Position numbers and translations under genes: made by a program. Below are positions 1 to 8,977 of a DNA stretch of 64,000 bases, one piece after another. Origin of the DNA: Alphaproteobacteria bacterium AO1-B (GTDB lineage: Bacteria > Pseudomonadota > Alphaproteobacteria > Rhizobiales > Stappiaceae); contig MLAX01000002.1 in NCBI GenBank assembly GCA_001890945.1, positions 806,001 to 870,000 of the forward strand, given 5' to 3'. The notes below the pieces were generated by a model, which saw only the letters and a list, made by a program, of their open reading frames with translations, was not told the DNA's origin and did not search any database. The first letter of the stretch is position 1. Each line of letters opens with the position of its first letter.

Positions 1-22
1 CGGTAAGCCGGACGCTCAGCTG

Positions 23-481
23 TCAGTGGCTCAGGACGTCCGCCTTGTCGAAATAGTTGAACTCCTCAACGAGAACATCCTGCACGACCTTTTGGCCAAT
101 GCGCTGGTTGGTCACCGTTTTTAGATGCTCCGTGAGACCGTCGAGGTCGTAGCGTTCCAGGTTCCGGAAATCGAGGGTCTCATCGGCATAAAGTGCCCGG
201 AACGCCTCATCGACCAGAAACGGATGCGGCGGAACTGGCAGCTTGCGCAAGGTGTCACCGTCGGCGGTGAACACCAATTTGGCCACCACATAGCCCTGCA
301 ACGCGCCTTCAAACAGGATCGGCACATTGACCGGTTTCAACGTCTCGTAGTCGAGGCCGACATACGCGGTTTCTTCCTGATTGCTTGTCTGGTTTTGAGC
401 CGCGATGAATTTAGCCGTTCCATATCCCGAGATCAGCATTGTAATCGACATCCAAACACCGGCCACGAGCATCTTGATCAT
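23..481 (-). CDS. Small single-pass membrane protein of the flagellar block
   Basis: A 152-residue protein with one hydrophobic segment at about residues 3-20, followed by a polar domain probably in the periplasm. No known family is recognised. Its start overlaps the stop of the upstream FlgN-like gene by four bases (ATGA), and it is the last gene of the cheL unit. The tight coupling argues that it is expressed with flagellar genes and serves motility or flagellar assembly. The topology resembles FliL-like accessory proteins, but I see no sequence motif that proves this. The reading frame is real by overlap and length; the function is unknown. Confidence 0.75.
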   Translation of the reverse strand: MIKMLVAGVWMSITMLISGYGTAKFIAAQNQTSNQEETAYVGLDYETLKPVNVPILFEGALQGYVVAKLVFTADGDTLRKLPVPPHPFLVDEAFRALYADETLDFRNLERYDLDGLTEHLKTVTNQRIGQKVVQDVLVEEFNYFDKADVLSH

Positions 482-876
482 CGCGCGGGCTCCGGGAACG
501 GTGCAGCATAGGTCCCGTCGGATTCCTGGTCGAGCATAGTGCGCGACATCATTTTCACGACCTCGGAGACGGCATTCATGTGAAGCGTCAGAAGGTCGAC
601 GTTTTCCTTGAGCACGTCCTTGAAGTCCACCAGACGGTCCTTGACGTCTTCAGTGTAAGCTGACGGCGGAACAAGGGACCGCGCGCGGGTAAGATCCAGA
701 AGTGCCTGGCTCTTGCGATACTCAAACGGTTTGAGATCGGTGGTCGGATTGGCGCGCAGCGCCCGGGTCTCCGCTTCCACGACCTCTATGGCGCGGTCAA
801 TCGCAATGACCAAGGGCCCGGATACGGCCGGGTTCACCACCGGGCTTTGCACGACAAGATCCTGTCCGGCATCCAT
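478..876 (-). CDS. Hypothetical flagellar protein, possibly FlgN-like chaperone
   Basis: A 132-residue soluble, mostly helical protein without signal peptide or membrane segment. Its start codon shares one base with the cheL stop (TGATG) and its stop overlaps the next gene, so it is translationally coupled at both ends. Size, helical content and position behind a rod-binding protein gene fit a FlgN-type chaperone for the hook-filament junction proteins FlgK and FlgL, or another export chaperone. This is an inference from context, since FlgN proteins are poorly conserved. I see no diagnostic motif. Confidence 0.7.
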   Translation of the reverse strand: MDAGQDLVVQSPVVNPAVSGPLVIAIDRAIEVVEAETRALRANPTTDLKPFEYRKSQALLDLTRARSLVPPSAYTEDVKDRLVDFKDVLKENVDLLTLHMNAVSEVVKMMSRTMLDQESDGTYAAPFPEPAR

Positions 877-1307
877 CAGACTTTTGCTCCTTGTTTCAAT
901 GTATCGGAGATCAGATCGGCGACACCAATGCCGCCGCTTGCCGCCAGCTGCCCGGCGACTTGCTCAGCCAGCATCGACTTCCAGATCTCGCCGGTTGTGC
1001 CTTTGCCGAAAACCATCTCCGCATCCTTGGGCAACATGGTTTCGACGAATTGGGTAAGGATCATCGCCTCGAATTTTTCCGCCGGTGATTTTTGCGACGC
1101 GCCGGCGTCGGCACTGCCAGAGCGGAACATGTCGAAGCTTGTCCCCGATGGGGCACCGGAGCGTGCGCTATCAAAGGCGAGACTGAAGCCGGAACCGTCG
1201 CCGGAAGCCGCGATGGACTTCAAACGGTTCGACGCCTCGCGAATTTCCGTCGGATCTGCCGCCTTGGCGACGTCTAGGATCAGATCTGAAGGAGGCGAAA
1301 TGGCCAT
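876..1307 (-). CDS. cheL: Rod-binding protein (FlgJ N-terminal domain / CheL)
   Basis: A 143-residue protein matching the rod-binding domain of FlgJ. The centre carries the family pattern KFEAMILTQFVETMLPK, followed by a GEIWKSMLAEQVAGQLA-like helix and a GIGVADLI end. It should act as a capping or scaffold factor for periplasmic rod assembly. The muramidase half of enterobacterial FlgJ is absent, which is usual in alphaproteobacteria, where the short protein is called CheL. A separate lytic transglycosylase is encoded at 10435-11013. The start ATG has an AGGGAG ribosome site, and a copy of the flagellar dyad lies 63 bp upstream. It is first in a three-gene coupled unit. Confidence 0.88.
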   Translation of the reverse strand: MAISPPSDLILDVAKAADPTEIREASNRLKSIAASGDGSGFSLAFDSARSGAPSGTSFDMFRSGSADAGASQKSPAEKFEAMILTQFVETMLPKDAEMVFGKGTTGEIWKSMLAEQVAGQLAASGGIGVADLISDTLKQGAKV

Positions 1308-1369
1308 CGCCGATCTCCCTGTTTTGCGGAAACCCCGCCATAAATCGTGTTATCTGGTTTAATCGGCCG

Positions 1370-1384
1370 AGCTTGCGGCAGGCT
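1370..1384 (-). promoter_or_regulatory. Flagellar dyad operator upstream of cheL (weaker copy)
   Basis: Plus strand reads AGCTTGCGGCAGGCT, matching 13 of 15 bases of the copy upstream of motE. It is centred in the gap between the fliJ-like gene and cheL, 63 bp from the cheL start. It suggests cheL has its own promoter. Assignment rests on similarity to six other copies in the window. Confidence 0.5.
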
Positions 1385-1409
1385 TGCGCCCCGTATGGTT
1401 TTCTCCCAG

Positions 1410-1790
1410 TCAGCCATACCGGCGGTCCAGATATTCCTGCAGTTCCCGTTCGTCGTTTGCGCGCTGTTCTTCACCGCGCATGACGGCCAACCGTTCCGAC
1501 ATGGTTTTGAGCATGTGACGCTGGCGTTCGAATTCGGCATTCACCTTTTCCCGAGCAGCAGTTATGCGGGCCATTTCCTCAATGATGCGGCGCAGGCGCT
1601 CTGCGGCATTGGCGATGAACCTGTCATGTTGCGCGAGATCACCGTTTGAGAGCGCCAGCAGGATCCGACGTTCCTTTTCGTTCAGTTTGTGGGCTTGTGA
1701 ATCCAGATCCTGAAGGATCCAGGACGACAGTTTCAGGATTTGCTCTTGCATCTTGAACATGCGTTCGATTTCACGACTGTTTCGTGCCAT
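1410..1790 (-). CDS. FliJ-like coiled-coil protein
   Basis: A 126-residue, highly charged helical protein rich in E, R and K with heptad-like spacing, which predicts a long coiled coil. There is no signal peptide. It begins 5 bp after the fliR stop, so it belongs to the flhA-fliR unit. Size, charge and coiled-coil character fit FliJ, the central stalk of the FliI export ATPase that touches the FlhA cytoplasmic ring. Neighbouring flhA and fliR support an export role. FliJ proteins diverge strongly, so the name is a structural inference; a chaperone or other cytoplasmic flagellar factor is also possible. Confidence 0.65.
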   Translation of the reverse strand: MARNSREIERMFKMQEQILKLSSWILQDLDSQAHKLNEKERRILLALSNGDLAQHDRFIANAAERLRRIIEEMARITAAREKVNAEFERQRHMLKTMSERLAVMRGEEQRANDERELQEYLDRRYG

Positions 1791-1795
1791 GTGCG

Positions 1796-2572
1796 CTAAC
1801 CCAATTGAAGCCAGGTGAAATACCCGTCGAGGAAGATCATGATTGCTTCGGCCGCGACGAGGTAAAGGAAGTAGAGACCGCCCGCGATCACGAACGGCAG
1901 TGAGATGAAGTAGACCGGGATTTGCGGTGTCAGTTTATTGATCAGCCCGACGGCGAGGTTCACGACGATCGTGTAGACGACAAACGGGCTGACCACCCGA
2001 AGCGCCAGCACAAATGTTCGCGCCAGCTGCTCTGCAAACTGTTCCAGGCTTGCCATCGCCGCCAAGGGCCGCCCTGGCGGAATGACTTCGTAGGACTGCA
2101 CAAGACCGCGCAGGATTTCCCAATGCTGATCGGCAATGAAAATCATAGCTGTTGCGGTCAGCGTGAAGAGATTTGCGACCGGCGGAAGCGCGTCAACACC
2201 ATCGATCGGCATGCCGGGCATGTTGGACAAGCCGATCGCCATGGAAACCAATGTTGTCAGTGTTTCAAGGGCTGCAATGAAGATCCGTCCGAGAAACCCG
2301 ATAAACAGACCGGTCAGAAGCTCCGCCCCAATGAAGAAAGAGACAGTGCCAAGCGCTTCATCCGGCAACGCTTGCTGAATGTCCGGCACCAGCAGCGGCG
2401 ACAAGGCCAGGGAGATGGCAAGTGCGATGAACAGCCGGACCCGCATCGGGATCCGGTTACTGCCGAAACCGGGAATGACCATCAGGCAGGCTCCGATCCG
2501 GCAAAACAGGAGAAAGGTTGCCAGGACCAGAGATGAGCCGTAGGTGCTGAACAGCAGACCTCCGGAGATCAC
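1796..2572 (-). CDS. fliR: Flagellar export gate protein FliR
   Basis: A 258-residue polytopic membrane protein with the FliR layout: about six hydrophobic segments and the conserved run [14 protein letters not shown] near residues 25-40, followed by [13 protein letters not shown]. FliR with FliP and FliQ forms the gate of the flagellar type III export apparatus in the basal-body membrane. Its start overlaps the flhA stop by four bases (ATGA). Length is normal for the family (about 250-260). No anomalies were seen. Confidence 0.95.
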   Translation of the reverse strand: MISGGLLFSTYGSSLVLATFLLFCRIGACLMVIPGFGSNRIPMRVRLFIALAISLALSPLLVPDIQQALPDEALGTVSFFIGAELLTGLFIGFLGRIFIAALETLTTLVSMAIGLSNMPGMPIDGVDALPPVANLFTLTATAMIFIADQHWEILRGLVQSYEVIPPGRPLAAMASLEQFAEQLARTFVLALRVVSPFVVYTIVVNLAVGLINKLTPQIPVYFISLPFVIAGGLYFLYLVAAEAIMIFLDGYFTWLQLG

Positions 2573-4659
2573 GACACCGTCCCTAGCGCGGTCACATCAA
2601 CGCCGCGGGCAATCTCGAGATGCGAGAGCACGGGAAGCGTCGGGAACATGCGTTCCACGATCATGCGCACATAAGGACGGGCATCCGGCGCGGCGACAAT
2701 GGCAAACCTCTGACCGCTTTTCATGTGTTTCTTCACGGCCTCCGACATTTGCGTGCCGAAATCTTCCACCAGTTGAGGTTCGATATCGAACTCCACCACT
2801 TCGCCCTTGGCATCACGCTTGAGCGCATTGTGGAAGGCGAGATCCCAACGATTGCCGAGCCGCAACACTTGCAGAGGGCCGCCTTCAGCGAGATCGCCAC
2901 AAATCTGCTGGGCGATGCGCATGCGCACGTGCTCCACAACCTGTTCAGACCGTCTGACATGCGGCACGATTTCGGCAACCGCTTCCAGAATGAGATTGAG
3001 ATTCCGGATGGAAATCCGTTCCGCCAGGAGCAGCTTCATCACGGCTTGCAAGCCGGAGAAGGACGTGTGGGCCGGGCAGATGTCATCCAGCAGTTTCTGG
3101 TACTCAGGATCCAGCCGGTTGAACAGATTACGCATGTCCTTGTAGGACAAGAGTTGCGGCAGGTTGTTGCGGATCACCTCACTGAGGTGTGTCAGCACCA
3201 CCGTGTTGTTCTCTGCCGGTTCCAGACCGTGACGCCGCACTTCATCCCGATAGGCGTTTGGCACCCAGATGGCGGGCATGCCAAAAGCGGGCTCGCGGGT
3301 CTCATCGCCCGGCACCGGCAATCGCTCGTCACCATTTGGGATGACCAGAAGCTCGCCGACCTTAATTTGCTGAGACGCCACGATCGTACCGTGGATCTTG
3401 ATTTGATAGCTTTTCGGATCGATCGTCAGGCTGTCCGATACACGGATCTCTGGGACGACGAAACCATACTGTTCGGCAAACTTGCGGCGCATTTTGGCAA
3501 CCCGGCGGGACAACTCGCCATGATTGACCACCAGCTCGGCAGAAAGCTGTTTGCCAAGTACCAGCTCGATCTCGGCGGTCTTCAGAGATTCCTTGACCGA
3601 ATCCTTCGCCTCTTCCTTCGCCTGGCGCTCGGCATCGGCACGTTTTTTGTCTTCCGTTGCTTGGCGCGCGGCTTGTCGTTTCGGGATCGAGTAGCCGATA
3701 AAGCCGAGAATCGCCGCCAGCATGAAAAACGGCAGCATCGGCAAGCCCGGCATAAGTGCGAAAACACCCATCAGCACAGCAGCCACAAACAAGGCCCGAG
3801 GATAGCCGCTCAGCTGGTCAAGGACTGCCTTGTCGGCTGACCCACGTGTTCCGCCCTTGGACACCAAGAGACCGGCAGCGAGCGAGACAATCAGTGCAGG
3901 TATTTGGGAGACAAGACCATCCCCGACGGACAGTTTGGTAAAGACATCAGCTGCGTCAGACACCGACATGTCATAGCGGGTGACACCGATGACGATGCCG
4001 CCGAGAATGTTGACGGCCGTAATGATCAGGCCGGCGATGGCATCGCCCCGAACAAACTTCGAGGCACCATCCATCGATCCGAAGAAGGAGCTTTCCTCCT
4101 CCAGCTCCTTCCGGCGGCGCTGGGCTTCCTTATCGTCAATGAGACCGGCGGACAGATCAGCGTCGATCGCCATCTGCTTGCCCGGGATCGCATCCAAGGT
4201 AAAGCGGGCACCCACTTCCGCGATCCTTGTTGCGCCCTTGGTGATTACCATGAAGTTCACCGTGATCAGGATAGCAAAGACAATCAGACCGATCACAAAA
4301 TCGCCGCTCATAACGAACTGCGAGAAGCCGCTGATCACAAAGCCGGCCGCGTTAACACCCTCGTGGCCATTTGCGAGAATCACGCGGGTTGTCGCGATGT
4401 TCAACGACAGGCGCAGCATCGTGGCGATCAGAAGGATCGTCGGGAAGGACGAAAAATCGAGGGGTTTCTGGATCCACAGGGCAACCATGAGGATCAAAAC
4501 AGACAAGGCGATCGACATGGCGAGGCCAACGTCGATCAAAAAGGTCGGGATGGGAAGAAACAGAACCGCGAGGATCACCACGATCCCGAACGCGAACCCA
4601 ACATCGCGGCGGCTTTCCGGAGCCCCGTTGACGCTGGAAGTGATGGATGTGTCTGTCAT
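2569..4659 (-). CDS. flhA: Flagellar export protein FlhA
   Basis: A 696-residue member of the FHIPEP family. The N-terminal half has seven to eight membrane segments. The family signature lies at about residues 142-170 and includes [16 protein letters not shown] and DADLSAGLI. The C-terminal half is the cytoplasmic ring that receives chaperone-substrate complexes. The ATG at 4659 is preferred over an upstream TTG because it has an AGAGAGCAGG ribosome site. A flagellar dyad lies 47 bp upstream, so this is the first gene of the flhA-fliR-fliJ-like unit. Confidence 0.96.
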   Translation of the reverse strand: MTDTSITSSVNGAPESRRDVGFAFGIVVILAVLFLPIPTFLIDVGLAMSIALSVLILMVALWIQKPLDFSSFPTILLIATMLRLSLNIATTRVILANGHEGVNAAGFVISGFSQFVMSGDFVIGLIVFAILITVNFMVITKGATRIAEVGARFTLDAIPGKQMAIDADLSAGLIDDKEAQRRRKELEEESSFFGSMDGASKFVRGDAIAGLIITAVNILGGIVIGVTRYDMSVSDAADVFTKLSVGDGLVSQIPALIVSLAAGLLVSKGGTRGSADKAVLDQLSGYPRALFVAAVLMGVFALMPGLPMLPFFMLAAILGFIGYSIPKRQAARQATEDKKRADAERQAKEEAKDSVKESLKTAEIELVLGKQLSAELVVNHGELSRRVAKMRRKFAEQYGFVVPEIRVSDSLTIDPKSYQIKIHGTIVASQQIKVGELLVIPNGDERLPVPGDETREPAFGMPAIWVPNAYRDEVRRHGLEPAENNTVVLTHLSEVIRNNLPQLLSYKDMRNLFNRLDPEYQKLLDDICPAHTSFSGLQAVMKLLLAERISIRNLNLILEAVAEIVPHVRRSEQVVEHVRMRIAQQICGDLAEGGPLQVLRLGNRWDLAFHNALKRDAKGEVVEFDIEPQLVEDFGTQMSEAVKKHMKSGQRFAIVAAPDARPYVRMIVERMFPTLPVLSHLEIARGVDVTALGTVS

Positions 4660-4705
4660 GCCTGCTCTCTTGCGCGTGTCAGCTGATGGCAAAATCGCCG
4701 CTCAA

Positions 4706-4720
4706 ACTTGCGCGAGGCTT
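4706..4720 (-). promoter_or_regulatory. Flagellar dyad operator upstream of flhA
   Basis: Plus strand reads ACTTGCGCGAGGCTT. It keeps the core TTGCGCGAGGCT of the other copies and sits 47 bp before the flhA ATG. On the transcribed strand this is AAGCCTCGCGCAAGT. It probably marks a separate promoter within the long flagellar run between fliQ and flhA. Confidence 0.6.
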
Positions 4721-4763
4721 TTTTCGACCGGCGATCACGCGGTCAGGCACCGAAAAAGCAGAA

Positions 4764-4796
4764 GGCGGCGGCTGGTCGAATGACCTGCTCACCGCC
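4764..4796 (-). terminator. Possible weak terminator after fliQ
   Basis: On the minus strand an imperfect hairpin (outer GGCGG/CCGCC arms, inner GGTC-ATTC-GACC) is followed a few bases later by TTTTT. It lies between the fliQ stop and the flhA operator, where a unit boundary would be expected. The stem contains internal mismatches, so confidence is low. Confidence 0.35.
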
Positions 4797-4847
4797 TCAT
4801 GTCTGGATGCGCTGATGACGTCTCTAGGTTTCCGCAGGTGCTAGCGA

Positions 4848-5114
4848 TCAGAAACCGTTTTCAATCCGGCTATAAATCACCGTGGTCAAGGCATACATCT
4901 GGCCGCCAATGAACGGCCCTGCAATCACGATCATCACCAGAATGGCAACGATCTTTGGAATGAAGGTCAGAGTGATTTCCTGAACTTGTGTAAGGGCTTG
5001 CAAGAGCGCAATTACGATCCCAACGATCATTGCCGGAATGATCGCAGGTGCCGATCCGATGAGAATCGTCCAGATCGCGGTCCGGACCAAATCCAGGGCG
5101 TCAACTTCATTCAT
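4848..5114 (-). CDS. fliQ: Flagellar export gate protein FliQ
   Basis: An 88-residue protein with two hydrophobic helices at about residues 17-40 and 52-75. It carries the family features VGIVIALLQALTQVQE and LTFIPKIVAILV. FliQ packs around FliP and FliR in the export gate. It begins 15 bp after flgD and ends the flgE-flgK-flgL-flaF-flbT-flgD-fliQ unit. Size (88-90) is normal. Confidence 0.94.
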   Translation of the reverse strand: MNEVDALDLVRTAIWTILIGSAPAIIPAMIVGIVIALLQALTQVQEITLTFIPKIVAILVMIVIAGPFIGGQMYALTTVIYSRIENGF

Positions 5115-5129
5115 GGCAACCTACAGCCT

Positions 5130-5534
5130 CTAGGAGATGGAAATACCAGGTCCAAGCAGCACGCCTTTGCCGTTATCAAGGCCGAGAATGGTTCCGTCGG
5201 AATAGATTTCGACTTTCTCAACCACTCCGGTTGTTCCGTTGCTGTCCGTGACCGTCCGGCCGATCAGATCATCAACCTGGCCAAAGGACATGTTGGTCAG
5301 CATTGTCTCCAGCTTGGTGTTGGTCTGGATCGCCTGCTCGACTTGCGAGAAGGTCGCCAATTGCGACAGCTGCTCTGACGCATCCATCGGCTTGGTTGGG
5401 TCCTGGTTCTTCATTTGCGTCATCATCAATTGAAGAAACGCATTGTAATCAACGGTCAACTGCTCCTGAGCAGCTCTAGCGCCGCCGGCTTCGTTCGCGG
5501 CGGCCGCCGATGCGACCGGATTTACGCTTGTCAT
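5130..5534 (-). CDS. flgD: Hook-capping protein FlgD (short alphaproteobacterial form)
   Basis: A 134-residue protein with the conserved FlgD N-terminal block at about residues 30-70: YNAFLQLMMTQMKNQDPTKP followed by QLATFSQVEQ. This block makes the cap that directs FlgE polymerisation. The remaining about 50 residues form only a short beta region, so the Ig/tudor-like part of enterobacterial FlgD (about 230 residues) is missing. Short forms are common in rhizobia. It lies between flbT and fliQ with small gaps, which suggests one transcript. Confidence 0.93.
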   Translation of the reverse strand: MTSVNPVASAAAANEAGGARAAQEQLTVDYNAFLQLMMTQMKNQDPTKPMDASEQLSQLATFSQVEQAIQTNTKLETMLTNMSFGQVDDLIGRTVTDSNGTTGVVEKVEIYSDGTILGLDNGKGVLLGPGISIS

Positions 5535-5545
5535 GGCAGGTGTCC

Positions 5546-6013
5546 TTATACCAGTTCAAGGTGGGGTTCAGAGTACGCAGGTTGCCTGGCAGAAAACCCT
5601 GAGGCTTTTTCTTCCTCCTGCCTGGCCCTATGGTCTGCAGCCATGAGACGGGCTTCCAAGGGGTACAGTGCACGCACTGTTTTCATGGCTTCAAACCAAC
5701 GGTCCTTGCGGGCCAATTGACCGACTTCATCCAGCTTATCCAGGACCTCTGTGCTTGAGAAAGCGCCTGAGACTGAGGCCAGCACGACGTGAAACATATC
5801 CTTGGCCGCAGGCGCTGCCGCGGGATCCATGATCATCGTCTGCAGGATGAAATAGAGTTGCTTCAGCGGCGTCGTGGCCTCTTCTGGCTGAAGCACATGA
5901 GACTCCAACAAGAACACGGCATCGTTCATCAACTCGATCGATGTCTTGCGTTCAGCGCGGATCACCGCGCCATTGATAAAGAGGCGTTCCCCTGATTTGA
6001 GCGCAATCTTCAT
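5546..6013 (-). CDS. flbT: Flagellin synthesis repressor FlbT
   Basis: A 155-residue protein beginning MKIALKSGERLFINGAVI, typical of FlbT, and containing the LYFILQTMIMDP run. In Caulobacter FlbT binds the flagellin mRNA 5' leader and represses translation until hook assembly is complete; in other alphaproteobacteria it can activate. I chose the ATG at 6013, four bases after the flaF stop, rather than an upstream in-frame start, because the family begins with MxIxLKxGE. The flagellin gene in this window has a long leader, a plausible target. Confidence 0.93.
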   Translation of the reverse strand: MKIALKSGERLFINGAVIRAERKTSIELMNDAVFLLESHVLQPEEATTPLKQLYFILQTMIMDPAAAPAAKDMFHVVLASVSGAFSSTEVLDKLDEVGQLARKDRWFEAMKTVRALYPLEARLMAADHRARQEEEKASGFSARQPAYSEPHLELV

Positions 6014-6017
6014 GAGC

Positions 6018-6368
6018 TTACCCCGCCAGACTGTCCCGGATGATGGAATTGATCTCAATGATGTCGGAGAAGTCTTCCTTCTCCCATTGGCGCAAAGCCT
6101 CCGCCTCTTTCAGCACCCAGATACCGACCGATATCAGGTTGGCCCGCATTTCTTCCGGCAGCTGATTGGCGTCATCCGCGAGGTTTTCCATGAAGAACCC
6201 CCAGACCCTGCGCGTGTAGAAAAGCGCATCGATCGCTTCCGGGGAACGGATGCCTTTTTCCTGTGCGGTGGTCAGCTTTCCGATGATGATGCACATCGCC
6301 TCATGCTCGTTAAGCCGTTCATCACTGCAAAGGTCATCCATCACCTCAGCGTAAGACAAATTGTACAT
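6018..6368 (-). CDS. flaF: Flagellin regulator / secretion factor FlaF
   Basis: A 116-residue FlaF protein. Typical features are the N-terminal helical YAEVMDD segment and AIDALFYTRRVWGFFMENLAD in the middle. FlaF works with FlbT in alphaproteobacteria; in Caulobacter it acts as a flagellin chaperone needed for secretion and synthesis. Its gene precedes flbT by four bases, so the pair is coupled. A gap of about 50 bp separates it from flgL in the same unit. Confidence 0.94.
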   Translation of the reverse strand: MYNLSYAEVMDDLCSDERLNEHEAMCIIIGKLTTAQEKGIRSPEAIDALFYTRRVWGFFMENLADDANQLPEEMRANLISVGIWVLKEAEALRQWEKEDFSDIIEINSIIRDSLAG

Positions 6369-6417
6369 GGCCCCTCTCTGGTGCTCAGTTGAAATAGGTG
6401 GCGAGCCACTTGCCGGA

Positions 6418-7464
6418 TCAGATGTAGTTCAGGAGGCTCAAGCCCTGCATCCGCGCGGTCACGGAGTAAGTCGTTTCAAGCTGGGTCAGCGCCGTGTTGA
6501 GGCGAACCGCCGTCTCTTCCTTGTCAACGAGCTCCAGGTCGTTGATGCGGGTGTTCAAAATGCTCGTTTGAACGGTGAGACGCTCATTTGCCTGAGCGAC
6601 CTGCTGCTGAACGGTGCCGAGCTTGCCCATCTCCGTTGTCAGACCGCCAATGCCCTTGCTCAGTGCTTCGATCGCCGCATCGACCACGACCTTGAAAGTT
6701 TCATCGGACAGGGTCTCATTGCCGATATCGGACATCATGGTGTAGGCCTTGGCCAAATCCCGAAAAGCCTGCTCATTGGCGCTGGTGGAGGAACTTACCG
6801 TTTCACTTGCCGAAATCCGGCTTGCCAGCGGCGTGTCCGATGCTGTCGACCAAGTGGTGCCCCAGGCTGGATCCTGGAACATGGTGTCGAAGTTTCCGCC
6901 GAGATATGCGGACATTGCAGCCGGCGTAATCGTTGCGACATTTGGATCAGCCTGATTGAAACCGAACTCGGCCAAGAAGGCAGCATCTGCGGCAATCTTG
7001 TTCGGAGAAGCGGGATCAGAATAATCTGCAAACGGCAATTCATCCGCGTTAATACCAGCAAAGACAAAGCTACCATTTAGCTGAGTGTTTAGGCGTGAAA
7101 CCATCAATCCCAATTTGCCTTCGGCGTCGGCCTTGATGATATCCGCGCTTTGCGGGTTCTCCTTCAGCGCAACAAGGGTCGCTTGAAAGTCTTGCGCTGT
7201 GGTGAGGATATCGTCCATCGCCGCTTGACTGACGTCCAGACGGGACTTCGTCAGCGCGTTGGTATCCATGATCCCGTGCAAGAACTGGAATTGAGAACGC
7301 AACGTGACGCTCTCACCCGTTCGCGTACCGAGATCCAAGCCCACATCAAATTTGCGGCCCGACGACAATTCGACCCCAAGCTTGTTGACCAGATTGGACT
7401 GGCTCAGGATGTTGCGCCGCGACGAATCTGCCAGTGTGAAGGTAGAGATAAAGGTGGTTTTCAT
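6418..7464 (-). CDS. flgL: Hook-filament junction protein FlgL
   Basis: A 348-residue FlgL-type protein with flagellin-like N- and C-terminal helices. The N-terminal region contains a VNKLGVELSSGRKFDVGLDLG-like stretch and the C-terminal coiled coil ends SVTARMQGLSLLNYI. It should form the second junction ring between FlgK and the filament. It starts 5 bp after flgK. Length is ordinary for alphaproteobacteria. Confidence 0.93.
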   Translation of the reverse strand: MKTTFISTFTLADSSRRNILSQSNLVNKLGVELSSGRKFDVGLDLGTRTGESVTLRSQFQFLHGIMDTNALTKSRLDVSQAAMDDILTTAQDFQATLVALKENPQSADIIKADAEGKLGLMVSRLNTQLNGSFVFAGINADELPFADYSDPASPNKIAADAAFLAEFGFNQADPNVATITPAAMSAYLGGNFDTMFQDPAWGTTWSTASDTPLASRISASETVSSSTSANEQAFRDLAKAYTMMSDIGNETLSDETFKVVVDAAIEALSKGIGGLTTEMGKLGTVQQQVAQANERLTVQTSILNTRINDLELVDKEETAVRLNTALTQLETTYSVTARMQGLSLLNYI

Positions 7465-7469
7465 GGCTG

Positions 7470-8942
7470 TTACCTCGTCGCCATCAAGAGATCGTCGAGC
7501 ATGGAATCAACTGCAGTGATCAGGCGGGATGCCGCCGAATAAGCCCGCTCGATTTCGAGCAGCAGCGTCATCTCTTCATCAATGTTGACACCTGTGGTGT
7601 TGTTGAGATTTTCCGCTGTCCGCCCGACAATGACGGACTGGATTTCAACATTGCTGGTCATGGTCTTGCGGCCACTCTCCAGCCAACTCACCGACGATGC
7701 AGCGAAAGAGGATAGGCTGGCATCCGGATCAAGCTCGACGGAGGACGCGAAAGTCCGTGGTGTGTCGAACGCCGTTACGAGTTCCTGTAGGCGGTCGGAG
7801 AACCCAGCATTGCCTGCCGGGTTGTAGTTGAAGGCCGCGCCCGCCAACCCACCATCGCGGATGGCATCAAGGCTGCCGCCCTGATCCGGATCTGCGTTTG
7901 GGTTCACTCTAATGTCAGCTGCAATTCCGCTGGGCACAGTGCTTGGTGGGATCGGTGTCCCGGTCCCCAGAAACAGCCCCTGCTGGAAAACACCAGGAGT
8001 TGTTTGATCTTCTTCCTGGAAAGCTTCAATCAGCCCTCGGGCGATTTCATCCAGTTGGTCTTGATAAGTTATAGCTGTGTCGTCTCGAAGTTCAGCCAAA
8101 CCATGCAGGCGACCTGAAGAAATCGGCATGACCGCGCCCGGTCCCGCAACCGGGACGCCGTCAACGATGACAGCATTTCCCGATGTGTTGGCGTCATAGG
8201 TGATGGTAGGCGCGAAAGTCACCGACCGCGCGGTCGTCTCAAACAGTGTAACGCCACTGTCTGTGTAGACCACAACATCCCCGTTCGCGCGGCTGAGCGT
8301 GCTGATGCCGATCTCTTCCGACAACGACAACAGAACCTGGTCCCGGCTATCCAGGGCATCGGTAACATCTGCTCCGCTTTGTGTGCCCTTCACGATCACA
8401 GAGTTGAGGTCTTCAAGCTTTCCGAGCAGCGAGTTTATTTCGCGTACGGACGTCGCCATGTCAGCGTCCGCCGTTGCCCGGACATCTTGAACCAGTTCTG
8501 TGCTCGAGCGGAGGCTGTCAGCCATATTTTTGGCGTTCAGCAGCGCATCTTGAGCCATGACAACGTTGTTCGGATCGGACGCGTAGTTCTGCAAAGACAG
8601 TTTCAACTGCCCGAGCTTTGCTGCAGGAGACGTTTCCAGCTCGGTATCACCGATTGTTTCGGCAAGCCGCGTCATTCCGTCCAAGACTGTTTGTTGAGAC
8701 GTTCCAACAGACGTTGATGAAAGAAGTGACGAATACAAAGCACTGTCGGAAAGGCGAGCAATTCCGTTGACCTTCAACCCACCGGCTTGGCCGGAAGAGG
8801 TGTACATCGTGCTCAATTGCACGGATTTTTTCGAAAACCCCGGCTCCTGAGCGCCCGCAATGTTACGGGCGATCACCGAAGATTCTGTCTGACGGGCAGC
8901 CAGCGCTGACTGGGCCACCTGCAGGGCGACGGACAAACTCAT
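7470..8942 (-). CDS. flgK: Hook-filament junction protein FlgK (HAP1)
   Basis: A 490-residue protein with the FlgK N-terminus (ALAARQTESSVIARNIAGAQEPGFSKK, written here only as its pattern ARQxxxxxxARNIAxxxxPGFxxK) and a C-terminal INDEEMTLLLEIERAYSAASRLIT-type segment that includes the motif EMTLLLEIERAYSA. It caps the hook and starts the hook-filament junction. It is exported by the flagellar type III apparatus without a cleaved signal. It sits 35 bp downstream of flgE in the same unit. Confidence 0.94.
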   Translation of the reverse strand: MSLSVALQVAQSALAARQTESSVIARNIAGAQEPGFSKKSVQLSTMYTSSGQAGGLKVNGIARLSDSALYSSLLSSTSVGTSQQTVLDGMTRLAETIGDTELETSPAAKLGQLKLSLQNYASDPNNVVMAQDALLNAKNMADSLRSSTELVQDVRATADADMATSVREINSLLGKLEDLNSVIVKGTQSGADVTDALDSRDQVLLSLSEEIGISTLSRANGDVVVYTDSGVTLFETTARSVTFAPTITYDANTSGNAVIVDGVPVAGPGAVMPISSGRLHGLAELRDDTAITYQDQLDEIARGLIEAFQEEDQTTPGVFQQGLFLGTGTPIPPSTVPSGIAADIRVNPNADPDQGGSLDAIRDGGLAGAAFNYNPAGNAGFSDRLQELVTAFDTPRTFASSVELDPDASLSSFAASSVSWLESGRKTMTSNVEIQSVIVGRTAENLNNTTGVNIDEEMTLLLEIERAYSAASRLITAVDSMLDDLLMATR

Positions 8943-8977
8943 GACTTAATACTTTCAAGTTTCAATGCTGAACGGCA

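Noticed and set aside
2620-3840. A 406-codon open frame on the plus strand opposite flhA.
   Set aside because: It mirrors the codon pattern of flhA, has no recognisable protein features, and flhA is unambiguous. The same applies to the frame at 1922-2536 opposite fliR.
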